Assembly (NCBI GenBank): GCA_035493955.1
Contig: DATJHI010000001.1
Location: forward strand, 1-64,000
Source of the DNA: NCED01 sp035493955
Lineage (GTDB): Bacteria; Pseudomonadota; Alphaproteobacteria; Caulobacterales; Caulobacteraceae
Reading direction: 5' to 3'
Length of the DNA stretch: 64,000 bases
Numbering within the stretch: the stretch's first letter is position 1; every line of letters begins with the position of its first letter. This document shows, in pieces, positions 31,253-39,253 of this stretch. Under the pieces are notes generated by a model. That model was given only the letters and a program-made list of their open reading frames with translations. It did not search any database and was not told where the DNA came from. A program made the position numbers and the translations under genes.

Positions 31253-32280
31253 TCCCCTTCGGAAACGACCGCCTTCGAGGTCAGTTCGGCCTGGATGTAG
31301 GCGAGACCCAACAGGCGCTCGATCAATTCGGAGTCGGTGAGCTGATGGGTCGAGCGGGAGGTGAAACCTTCGGCCAGGCCGTTGTCGCCGCCGTTCCGGT
31401 CGCTGCTGGCGTAGTTGAGGTCGCGCTCGTCGGCGCTGATGCGGAAATGCCCGCCCAAGTCCTCGGCGCGGCAGGTTTCCTCGCGGGCGACCAGATGCTC
31501 GAAGGCCTTCTCCCCGTGGCGGGCGCCGATCACCCGGATCGCGGGCCTGGCCCCGAAGATCTCGCACAGGGCCCTGGCCAGGGCCCCGATGGTGGCGGCG
31601 GGAGCCTTCTGCACGAAGATGTCGCCGGGGCGGGCGTGTTCGTAAGTGAACAGCACCAGATCGACGGAGTCGGCCAGGGACATCATGAACCGGGTCATGT
31701 CCGGATCGGTCAGGGTCAGGGGCTTGCCCTGTTTGATCTGCTTCACGAACAGGGGAATGACCGAGCCGCGGCTGGCCATGACGTTGCCGTAGCGGGCCGT
31801 CGACATCACCGGCTTGTGCTTGCCGGGCGCCTTGGCCTTGGCGATGGTCAGCTTCTCCCCCAGGGCCTTGGTCAGGCCCATGGCGGCGATCGGATAGACC
31901 GCCTTGTCGGTGGACAGCACGGTGACGTGGCTGGCCCGGGCGGCGATCGCCGCGTTCAGCACATTCTCGGTGCCCAGCACATTGGTGCGCACCGCTTCGA
32001 AGGGGTGGAACTCGCAGGACGGCACCTGCTTCAGGGCGGCGGCGTGGAACACCAGGTCGGTCTCGACCATGGCCTGGGCCAGACTGTCGTAGTCACGCAC
32101 GTCGCCGATGATGAAGCGCAACCGCGGGTCGGCCAGGGCGTGGCGCAGGTCGTCCTGCTTCTTCTCGTCGCGGCTGAAGATGCGGACTTCGGCGGCCTCC
32201 TCGGCCAGCGCCCGGCGCACTACCGCCTCTCCGAACGAACCGGTCCCGCCGGTCACCAGGAGGGTTTTGTCTTTGAGCAT
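31249..32280 (-). CDS. UDP-GlcNAc 4,6-dehydratase/epimerase, CapE/FlaA1 type
   Basis: 343 residues, extended short-chain dehydrogenase. NAD site TGGTGSFG; catalytic region STDKAVYPIAAMGLTKALGEKL, where the usual Tyr of YxxxK is replaced by Met as in the FlaA1/CapE inverting dehydratases; then RYGNVMASRGSVIPLF and FVQKAPAATI. These enzymes start synthesis of modified amino-sugars (FucNAc, pseudaminic-acid-like) for capsule, O-antigen or flagellin glycosylation. No other sugar-pathway genes adjoin except a GT61 transferase 1 kb away. Confidence 0.9.
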   Translation of the reverse strand: MLKDKTLLVTGGTGSFGEAVVRRALAEEAAEVRIFSRDEKKQDDLRHALADPRLRFIIGDVRDYDSLAQAMVETDLVFHAAALKQVPSCEFHPFEAVRTNVLGTENVLNAAIAARASHVTVLSTDKAVYPIAAMGLTKALGEKLTIAKAKAPGKHKPVMSTARYGNVMASRGSVIPLFVKQIKQGKPLTLTDPDMTRFMMSLADSVDLVLFTYEHARPGDIFVQKAPAATIGALARALCEIFGARPAIRVIGARHGEKAFEHLVAREETCRAEDLGGHFRISADERDLNYASSDRNGGDNGLAEGFTSRSTHQLTDSELIERLLGLAYIQAELTSKAVVSEGD

Positions 32281-32344
32281 GCCCCAGCTTTACGCGGCCG
32301 GGACGCGGTATGGGAAGAGTCAGCCTCTTGCGCCTTCGGGCGCC

Positions 32345-33139
32345 CTAGTGGATCGAAACGGTCAGGCCGACGCGGTTGTCGATCCGGCTTTCGCCGCCGA
32401 GGGAGTCCAGTCGCATGTTTTGATGGCTGAATCCGAACGAGGCCTGGACCAGGCCTCGCTGGAAGCCGACGCCGACCTGCGCCTCCCTGACGTAGCCGTC
32501 CTCGGGGTCCGGTCCCAGCCGGTTGGGCGCGCGGGCGAGGTTGAGGTCCAGCGCCTGTTCGGAAGCGCCGGCGAACAGATACAGGCGCCCGCTCTGGCCC
32601 GAGCCGCTCATGCCCACCGCGCCTAGCACCTTCTGTTGCAGCCGCACCAGGGCGCCGGCTTCGGCGGAGCGGCCGCCGCCCGCCAGCATGCCGAAACCGG
32701 CGTGGGGAGTGACGTCGACGGTCAGCCGCCCGGTGTCCAGGCTGAACGCCTGGGGCCAGTTGCGCTCATAGGCGAGGTCGAAGCTTTGGCCATTGGCGCT
32801 GCCGGCATAGCCCTGGCGGAGGAAAGCCGCGCCGGGACGGGGGTCGTAGCCGGCCGTGGACATCCGAATGGTGTCGACATAGGCAGCACCGTCGCCGCTG
32901 AAGCTGGCGACCTGGCGGGTGGTGAAACGGATCAAGCCCCGGCCCGGGATATAGCGGGCTTCACCCAGGGGGTCGTGGCCAAGGCCGAGGCCGGGGGAGA
33001 GGCCGCCCAGGACCGAAGGGGCGGCGAAGGCGGCGCTGAAAAGAGCCTGGTTGGTTTGGGCGGAGTCGGGCGTGGCGGCCAAGGCGGCGCCGGCGACGAG
33101 GACATACAGACCGACAACGAGGGGGACGACCAAGCGCAT
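32345..33139 (-). CDS. Exported protein, probable outer-membrane barrel
   Basis: 264 residues. A signal peptide (MRLVVPLVVGLYVLVAGAALA) is followed by strand-rich sequence with LYLFAGASEQALDLNLARAPNR and REAQVGVGFQRGLVQASFGFSHQN, ending RVGLTVSIH. The LYLFAG...D...E-VGVGFQ arrangement recalls the lipid A deacylase LpxR (DUF2219), but the catalytic residues of that family were not identified, so this is a resemblance only. AGGAG precedes the ATG. Divergent from the GT61 gene. Confidence 0.6.
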   Translation of the reverse strand: MRLVVPLVVGLYVLVAGAALAATPDSAQTNQALFSAAFAAPSVLGGLSPGLGLGHDPLGEARYIPGRGLIRFTTRQVASFSGDGAAYVDTIRMSTAGYDPRPGAAFLRQGYAGSANGQSFDLAYERNWPQAFSLDTGRLTVDVTPHAGFGMLAGGGRSAEAGALVRLQQKVLGAVGMSGSGQSGRLYLFAGASEQALDLNLARAPNRLGPDPEDGYVREAQVGVGFQRGLVQASFGFSHQNMRLDSLGGESRIDNRVGLTVSIH

Positions 33140-33248
33140 GCTGCGGAGGCTCCTACTGTCCCTATAGAATACAGCGCGATGGTTGCAGAACTGTTCCAGA
33201 GGTCCGGGTTTGTCGTTGGAAACGAGGCGAAGGGTGAGCGGCGGCGGG

Positions 33249-34415
33249 ATGGTGAGGACGCCGCTGCAGGTCGTCGCCGAGCGGACGGTCCTGGCCGAGC
33301 TGTCGCCGGGCGATCTAGCCGCGCCTCCTCGTGCGCCGGGGGGGTGGGCCCAGGTGGAGGGCGCCGACTACATTCCTCCCGAAATCCTCGGTCCGAAGCT
33401 GGAGGGCCGCCTCGGCGGGGGCCCGATCCCGGATTGGGCGGAAGGCGCTCCCGGCGCCTTCCGCGGCGATACGACGGTGTGCCGTGTTCCGGACGTCTGG
33501 CTGTTGCCGAGGTTCGGTGCGGTGATCGACGACACAGGCCGGGTCTTCGCCTCGACCGTGGGCGAGTCGCTCAGTTGGAATCCCGACCTTGCCGCCCTGC
33601 CCTTCGTGGAAAGGGCCGGCGAGGCCCGGCTGTTCTCCCCTCCCGTCGACGCGCCGCGGCTGGCGGGGGCCGCCGTGTTCATGGCCAAGGGCGGAGAGTT
33701 CAACTACGGCCACTTCCTGCTGGATTGTCTCCCGGCCCTGCTGGCGGTGGAGGAGCTCGGCCTGACCGCGGAGTCGGCGCCCGTCGCCCCGCCGCTGAAG
33801 CCGTGGAGCCGCGAACTCCTTGCCCTGGCCTTTCCGGACTTGGTCGTGCGCGAGACCCGCGCCCGGGCGGTGCGGCTGGGGGAGGCCGTCTTTTCCACTG
33901 CCATGGACCACTATCTGCATCGGCCCAACGTCCTGCTCTCCCGGCTTCGCGAGCGGATTGAGGCCCAGTCGCCGGCGGCGGGGGGCGGACCCCGGCGTGT
34001 CTATATCTCCCGGCGCGCCTGGCCGATGCGGGTGATGGTCGACGAGCCCGTCCTGGAGGCGGCCCTGGCCGCCCGCGGCTTCGTCATCGCCCGGGCCGAG
34101 CGGCTCAGCGTGGCCGAGCAGATCGCCCTGGTCAGGGACGCCGAGGTGGTGGTCGGCCCCACGGGGGCGGGCCTCGCCAACGCCCTCTTCGTCCAGCCGG
34201 GGGCGCGGGTGATCGAGATCCAGCCCGAGATCTTCACCAGCTGGTGGCTGCGCGACCTGGTCCACCTGATCGGCGCGGATTGGCACGGCTATTTCTGCCC
34301 GGCGCCGACCGATCCCGGCGAGGTGGCGTGGCGTTACCGCATCCGGCGGGGCTTCCGCTGGGGCTATCGGCTGGGAACGGAGGGGTTCCTGCGGTTCCTG
34401 GACGAACGGTTGTGA
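33249..34415 (+). CDS. GT61-family glycosyltransferase
   Basis: 388 residues from the ATG at 33249; a longer in-frame reading from 33183 exists but adds an unlikely Arg-rich head. Family marks: FNYGHFLLDCLPALLAVEEL, YISRRAWPMRVMVDE and the C-terminal VVVGPTGAGLANALFVQPGARVIEIQPE, as in the DUF563/GT61 proteins (capsule and exopolysaccharide transferases in bacteria, xylosyltransferases in plants). It probably adds a sugar to a surface polysaccharide. Its stop lies 34 bases before the convergent nrdA stop. Confidence 0.85.
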   Translation: MVRTPLQVVAERTVLAELSPGDLAAPPRAPGGWAQVEGADYIPPEILGPKLEGRLGGGPIPDWAEGAPGAFRGDTTVCRVPDVWLLPRFGAVIDDTGRVFASTVGESLSWNPDLAALPFVERAGEARLFSPPVDAPRLAGAAVFMAKGGEFNYGHFLLDCLPALLAVEELGLTAESAPVAPPLKPWSRELLALAFPDLVVRETRARAVRLGEAVFSTAMDHYLHRPNVLLSRLRERIEAQSPAAGGGPRRVYISRRAWPMRVMVDEPVLEAALAARGFVIARAERLSVAEQIALVRDAEVVVGPTGAGLANALFVQPGARVIEIQPEIFTSWWLRDLVHLIGADWHGYFCPAPTDPGEVAWRYRIRRGFRWGYRLGTEGFLRFLDERL

Positions 34416-34449
34416 CCGCCGGACGCCCCCTCAGTCAGGCTTTCGCCAC

Positions 34450-36324
34450 CTACTGACAGGCGAGGCATTCCTCGTAGTCGGTCTTCTCGACCTCGACGAA
34501 ACCCTTGGCCTCGACGATGTCGCCGCCGGCGAAGGCCGCCCGCTGCACCGACTTGGAGCGCAGGTAGTAGAGCGACTTGCAGCCGCGCTCCCACGCCGTC
34601 CAGTGCAGCATGTGCAGGTCCCACTTATCCACGTCGCCGGGCAGGAAGATGTTGACCGACTGCGACTGGCAGATTTCCGGCGTGCGGTCGGCGGCGAGCT
34701 CCACCACCCAGCGCTGGTCCAGTTCGAAGGCGGTCTTGAACACGTCCTTCTCGTCCTGGCTGAGGCAGTCCAGGTGCTGGACCGAACCCTCGTTCTCCAG
34801 GATCGAGTTCCAGATCTCCGGCGTGTCCTGGCCCTTTTCCCGCAGCACCTGCTCCAGATAGGGGTTCTTGACCGCGAAGGATCCGGACAAGGTCTTGTGG
34901 GTGTAGACGTTGGCCGGGATCGGCTCGATGCCCGCCGAGGTCCCGCCGCAGATGATCGAGATCGAGGCGGTCGGCGCGATGGCCAGCTTGTGCGAGAACC
35001 GCTCCATCACCCCGCGCTCTTCGGCGTCGGGGCAGGCGCCGCGTTCCTGGGCCAGCTTTTCCGAGGCCCGGTCGGCGGCGCGGCGCAGGGCCTTGAAGAT
35101 CCGCATGTTCCAGGACTTGGCCATGGCCGACTCGAACGGCACGTTCTGGGCCTGCAGGAACGAGTGGAAACCCATCAGCCCAAGACCGACCGAACGCTCG
35201 CGCATGGCGGCGTAGACGGCGTGCTCCATGGCCAGGGGCGCGTTGTCGATGAAGTCCTGCAGCACGTTGTCGAGGAAACGCATCACGTCCTCGACGAAGG
35301 TCGGGTGGTCGCGCCATTCCATGAACTTCTCGGCATTGACCGAGGACAGGCAGCAGACCGCGGTCCGCTCCCGGTTCAGGTGGTCCTTGCCGGTGTGGAG
35401 CATGATCTCCGAGCACAGGTTGGACTGGCGCACCTTCAGTCCCAGCTCGCGCTGGTGCTGGGGCATGGAGCGGTTCACCGTGTCGGCGAAGATCAGATAG
35501 GGCTCGCCGGTCTGCAGCCGGATCTCGAGGATCTTCTGCCACAGGTTCCGCGCGTCGACGGTCTTCACCACCTCGTTGTCCTTGGGCGAGCGCAGGCCGA
35601 AGGGGGTCCCGTCGCGGACGGCCTCCATGAACTCGTCGGTGATCGAGATGCCGTGGTGCAGGTTCAGGGACTTGCGGTTGAAGTCGCCCGAAGGTTTGCG
35701 GATCTCCAGGAACTCCTCGATTTCCGGATGGAAGATGTCGAGATAGACCGCCGCCGAGCCGCGACGGAGCGACCCCTGGCTGATGGCCAGGGTCAGGGAG
35801 TCCATCACCCGGATGAAGGGGATGATGCCGCTGGTCTGGCCCGCGCCCTTGACCCGCTCGCCGATGGAGCGGACCCCGCCCCAATAGGTGCCGATGCCGC
35901 CGCCGTTGGAGGCCAGGGCCACGTTCTCGTTCCAAACGCCGACGATGCCTTCCAGGCTGTCGGGCACGGCGTTGAGGAAGCAGGAGATCGGCAGGCCGCG
36001 CTCGGCCCCGCCGTTGGACAGCACGGGCGTCGCCGGCATGAACCAGAGATTGGAGATGTAGTCGTAGATCCGCTGGGCGTGCTCGGCGTCGTCGGCATAG
36101 GCCGTGGCGACCCGGGCGAACATGTCCTGGTAGCTCTCGCCGGCCAGGAGGTAGCGGTCCTCGAGCGTGGTCTTGCCGAAGTCGGTGAGAAGGGCGTCCC
36201 GCGACCGATCCACCTCGACCTTGCGCACCAGTTGCAGTGTCGGCCGCGCCGGCCGCTTGACCGTCTCTGCACGGCGCTGAATGGCCGCCGGACCCTGGGG
36301 TTTCGCCGCTTCGCTCACTGCCAT
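34450..36324 (-). CDS. nrdA: Class I ribonucleoside-diphosphate reductase, large subunit
   Basis: 624 residues; reduces NDPs to dNDPs with the radical subunit NrdB. Active-site residues are present: Asn302-Cys304-Glu306 (SNLCSEI; thiyl radical Cys304), the redox pair Cys115 (PISCF) and Cys324 (AVCC), and the C-terminal shuttle Cys620/Cys623 (ECLACQ). The N-terminus is too short for an ATP-cone, so overall activity control by dATP may be absent. nrdB is not adjacent: downstream is a convergent GT61 gene. The promoter region (36325-36636) carries an ACCACA/TGTGGT dyad. Confidence 0.95.
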   Translation of the reverse strand: MAVSEAAKPQGPAAIQRRAETVKRPARPTLQLVRKVEVDRSRDALLTDFGKTTLEDRYLLAGESYQDMFARVATAYADDAEHAQRIYDYISNLWFMPATPVLSNGGAERGLPISCFLNAVPDSLEGIVGVWNENVALASNGGGIGTYWGGVRSIGERVKGAGQTSGIIPFIRVMDSLTLAISQGSLRRGSAAVYLDIFHPEIEEFLEIRKPSGDFNRKSLNLHHGISITDEFMEAVRDGTPFGLRSPKDNEVVKTVDARNLWQKILEIRLQTGEPYLIFADTVNRSMPQHQRELGLKVRQSNLCSEIMLHTGKDHLNRERTAVCCLSSVNAEKFMEWRDHPTFVEDVMRFLDNVLQDFIDNAPLAMEHAVYAAMRERSVGLGLMGFHSFLQAQNVPFESAMAKSWNMRIFKALRRAADRASEKLAQERGACPDAEERGVMERFSHKLAIAPTASISIICGGTSAGIEPIPANVYTHKTLSGSFAVKNPYLEQVLREKGQDTPEIWNSILENEGSVQHLDCLSQDEKDVFKTAFELDQRWVVELAADRTPEICQSQSVNIFLPGDVDKWDLHMLHWTAWERGCKSLYYLRSKSVQRAAFAGGDIVEAKGFVEVEKTDYEECLACQ

Positions 36325-36392
36325 GCCCCGAACTCCACTTCAGATGCCCCACCCCGGGACGTGCGCCATATTTTGCGTCGTGGCGCTTCCCA

Positions 36393-36410
36393 ACCACAAC
36401 ATGATGTGGT
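36393..36410. promoter_or_regulatory. Dyad before nrdA, candidate NrdR box
   Basis: ACCACA (36393-36398), a six-base spacer and TGTGGT (36405-36410), a perfect inverted repeat 69-86 bases upstream of nrdA. NrdR boxes are short AT/CA-rich palindromes before class I ribonucleotide reductase genes and usually come in pairs; only one copy is seen here. The remaining gap to dcd (36325-36636) also holds a GAGTC site (36421-36425, a GANTC sequence methylated by CcrM in Caulobacterales) and nothing else that I can assign. Confidence 0.4.
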
Positions 36411-36636
36411 GCGGCATCGAGAGTCGTCAACGCGCAATAATGACCCGATCAGGACTTTTTCGCTAATGAGACGTTAATTTTAGGGACTGCGGGGGACATG
36501 TGTTAGGGCCCCGATAACACTCCCGAAAGCCCGTCGTGGAAAGAGTTTCCAAGGGGTTTCCGGCCAGTCTCCGCGCTGCGTTTTTTCGCCGCTGGCGGCC
36601 TTGCCTTAACCCGGGCCCTCCGCGACTGTCGCACCC

Positions 36637-37647
36637 ATGAGCGAACGCCCAGGAATCCTGCCCAGCCAGAGCATCGAGGCCCTGATCGCGTCGGGGTCGG
36701 TGACCTCGGCTTCCCCCTTCGATGTCGACCAGGTGCAGCCGGCCAGCCTCGATCTGCGGCTGGGCGCCACCGCCTGGCGGGTGCGGGCGTCGTTCCTGCC
36801 CGGCCGCGGACGCCGGGTGATCGAGCGGATGGGCGAGGTCGCCATGCACAAGCTCGACCTTTCGGCCGGGGCGGTGCTGGAGCGGGGCTGCGTCTATATC
36901 GTCGAGGTGCAGGAGCGGCTGAAGCTGCCGTCGGGGGTCGCCGGCCGGGCCAATCCGAAAAGCTCCACGGGCCGGGTCGACGTCTTCGTCCGGCTCCTGA
37001 CCGACGGCGGCCGATTCGACGACGTGGCCGAGGGTTACGAGGGGCCGCTCTATGCGGAGATCGCCCCCCAGACCTTTTCGATCCTGGTTCGGACCGGGAC
37101 CCGGCTGAACCAGCTTCGCCTGAAGCGCGGCGAGCCGCCGAATCACGGCAGCCGCGACGTGGGCGTGGACCTGACCGGAGCACTGGCGGGTTTCCGCGCC
37201 CGGCGCCACGCCGGGGTGATCGACCTCGACAAGGAGGACGGCCACGACCCCCACGACTTCTGGGAGCCGCTCGAGTCCCGTCGCGGCGAACTGCTGCTCG
37301 ATCCGGGCGAATTCTACATCCTGGCCTCGAAGGAGGCGATCGAGATCCCGGCCATGGACGCGGCGGAGATGATCCCGATCGATCCGTCGGTGGGGGAGTT
37401 CAGGGTCCACTACGCCGGCTTCTTCGACCCTGGCTTCGGCACCGAGGAGGCTGCCGGTGCCGGCAGCCGCGCGGTGCTGGAGGTCCGCAGCCACGAGACC
37501 CCCTTCCTGCTGGAGGACGGCCAGGTGGTGGCCAAGCTGGTGTTCGAGGGCCTGTCCGAACGCCCCTCGCGCCTCTACGGCCAGGACGGCTCGCACTACC
37601 AGCTCCAGGGGCTGAAGCTGTCGAAGCATTTCAGGGTCTGGAAGTAG
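36637..37647 (+). CDS. dcd: dCTP deaminase, double-length alphaproteobacterial form
   Basis: 336 residues, almost twice the E. coli enzyme (193), as in the two-domain alphaproteobacterial 2'-deoxycytidine 5'-triphosphate deaminases. Both halves keep the trimer fold: VQPASLDLRLG, AGRANPKSSTGRVDVFVRLLTDGG and GPLYAEIAPQTFSILVRTGTRLNQLRL in the first; VGVDLTGA, EFYILASKEAIEIP and HYAGFFDPGFG in the second. It makes dUTP for thymidylate synthesis. Divergent from nrdA, which links two dNTP-supply genes on one 312-base control region. Confidence 0.92.
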   Translation: MSERPGILPSQSIEALIASGSVTSASPFDVDQVQPASLDLRLGATAWRVRASFLPGRGRRVIERMGEVAMHKLDLSAGAVLERGCVYIVEVQERLKLPSGVAGRANPKSSTGRVDVFVRLLTDGGRFDDVAEGYEGPLYAEIAPQTFSILVRTGTRLNQLRLKRGEPPNHGSRDVGVDLTGALAGFRARRHAGVIDLDKEDGHDPHDFWEPLESRRGELLLDPGEFYILASKEAIEIPAMDAAEMIPIDPSVGEFRVHYAGFFDPGFGTEEAAGAGSRAVLEVRSHETPFLLEDGQVVAKLVFEGLSERPSRLYGQDGSHYQLQGLKLSKHFRVWK

Positions 37648-37659
37648 CCGGGCGGCGGC

Positions 37660-39030
37660 CTACGGCAGGAACACCTTGCCCGGGTTCATCAGCCCCTTCG
37701 GGTCCAGCGCCCGCTTCACCGCCCGCATGGTCGCCACCGCGCCCTCGCCGGCTTCCTCGACCAGGGCCTCGCGTTTCATCAGCCCGACGCCGTGCTCGCC
37801 GGTGCAGGTGCCCCCGGCGGCTATGGCGCGGTGGATCATCCGCTCGTAGACGCCCCTGGCGGCCGCATATTCCGCCGCGTCGTCCGGATCGACGCAGAAC
37901 TGCACATGGAAATTGCCGTCGCCGACGTGGCCGACGATGGGGGCGACCAGGCCATGGCGGTCGATGTCTTCCCGCACCGCCAGCACCGCCTCCGCCAGCC
38001 CCGCCACCGGCACGCACACGTCCGAGGCCCAGACCCGCGCTCCGGGGCGCAAGGCCAGGGTGGCGAAATAGGCCCGGTGGCGCGCCTTCAACAGGCGGGA
38101 GCGGTCCTCGGCCTGCTCCGCCCACTGGAAGCCGGCGCCGCCGTTGTCGGCGGACAGGCCGGCGGCGATCTGCGCCTGCTCGGCCACCCCGGCGGGGGAG
38201 CCGTGGAACTCGAACATCAGGTGCGGCCGCTCGGGCAGGCCCAGGCCCGAATCGGCGTTGCAGGCCCGGACCTGCGTCTCGTCCAGGAACTCCACCCGCG
38301 CCACCGGGACCCCCAGCTGGATCAACTGGATCACCGTATCCACCGCGCCCTTCAAGGTCTCGAAGGCGCATGTCGCCGCCGCGATCGCCTCGGGGACGCC
38401 GTAGAGGCGCAGGCGAACCTCGGTGATGATCCCCAGCGTGCCTTCCGAGCCGACATAGAGATGGGTCAGGTCGTAGCCGGCCGCCGATTTGCGCGCCCGC
38501 CCGCCGGTGCGGATCACCGTCCCGTCCGGCTGCACCACGGTCAGACCGAGCACGTTCTGGGACATGGTCCCGTAGCGCACCGCCGCCGTGCCTGAGGCCC
38601 GGGTCGCGGCCATGCCGCCCAGGGTGGCGTTGGCGCCGGGGTCGACGGGAAAGAACAGGCCGGTGTCGCGCAGGTGGGCGTTCAGGGCCTCGCGGGCGAC
38701 CCCGGCCTCGACGTGGCAGTCGAGGTCCTCGGCCGCCACCGACAGGATCTTGTCCATCCGGGCGAGGTTGATCGCCAGCCCGCCCCTGACCGCGGCGATA
38801 TGGCCCTCCAGCGAGGTGCCCGCGCCGCTGGGGACCATGGGAACGTCATGGGCGAAACAGACCGCGGCGACGCGGCCGACCTCTTCGGTGGTCGCCGGAA
38901 AAGCCACCGCGTCGGGAGGCATGGCGACGTCGTAGGATTCGCCGGTGGCGTACTGGTCGCGCACGGCCTGGGCGGTGGTCAGGCGGTCGCCGAGTATGGC
39001 CCTGAGGGCGTCGAGGACTGCGGGAGTCAT
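37660..39030 (-). CDS. FAD-linked 2-hydroxyacid dehydrogenase (GlcD/D-lactate dehydrogenase type)
   Basis: 456 residues of the VAO/GlcD family. The PP-loop FAD domain has VPSGAGTSLEGH and FFPVDPGANATLGGMAATRASGTAAVRYGTM; the substrate cap and C-terminal part have HVGDGNFH and GTCTGEHGVGLMKREALVEE. It oxidises D-lactate, glycolate or D-2-hydroxyglutarate, passing electrons to quinone or cytochrome c. The size and unfused form fit a D-lactate dehydrogenase (cytochrome-type). Monocistronic; convergent with dcd. Confidence 0.88.
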   Translation of the reverse strand: MTPAVLDALRAILGDRLTTAQAVRDQYATGESYDVAMPPDAVAFPATTEEVGRVAAVCFAHDVPMVPSGAGTSLEGHIAAVRGGLAINLARMDKILSVAAEDLDCHVEAGVAREALNAHLRDTGLFFPVDPGANATLGGMAATRASGTAAVRYGTMSQNVLGLTVVQPDGTVIRTGGRARKSAAGYDLTHLYVGSEGTLGIITEVRLRLYGVPEAIAAATCAFETLKGAVDTVIQLIQLGVPVARVEFLDETQVRACNADSGLGLPERPHLMFEFHGSPAGVAEQAQIAAGLSADNGGAGFQWAEQAEDRSRLLKARHRAYFATLALRPGARVWASDVCVPVAGLAEAVLAVREDIDRHGLVAPIVGHVGDGNFHVQFCVDPDDAAEYAAARGVYERMIHRAIAAGGTCTGEHGVGLMKREALVEEAGEGAVATMRAVKRALDPKGLMNPGKVFLP

Positions 39031-39101
39031 GTCCCCAGTCTATCGGCCCTCGGGATGGGGTGACAGGGGCGAGCCTGTCGGGTTAGAACAACCTCGGCTC
39101 C

Positions 39102-39175
39102 GCGGGCGTGATGTAGTGGTAGCCTGAAAGCTTCCCAAGCTTTTCGTGCGAGTTCGATTCTCGCCGCCCGCTCCA
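39102..39175 (+). tRNA. tRNA-Gly(CCC)
   Basis: 74 bases with an encoded CCA. Acceptor stem GCGGGCG pairs with CGCCCGC; the anticodon stem AAAGC/GCTTT holds the loop TTCCCAA (anticodon CCC); the T stem GCGAG/CTCGC holds the loop TTCGATT. A discriminator T precedes CCA. It sits between the GlcD-like gene and the TPR-oxygenase gene. Confidence 0.95.
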
Positions 39176-39253
39176 ACCCTCCCATCCGTTCCCGCCAGTC
39201 CGCCGAGTCCTCGACGGCTTAACCCGCCGCCGGCGGCGCGCTAAGGAAGGGGG

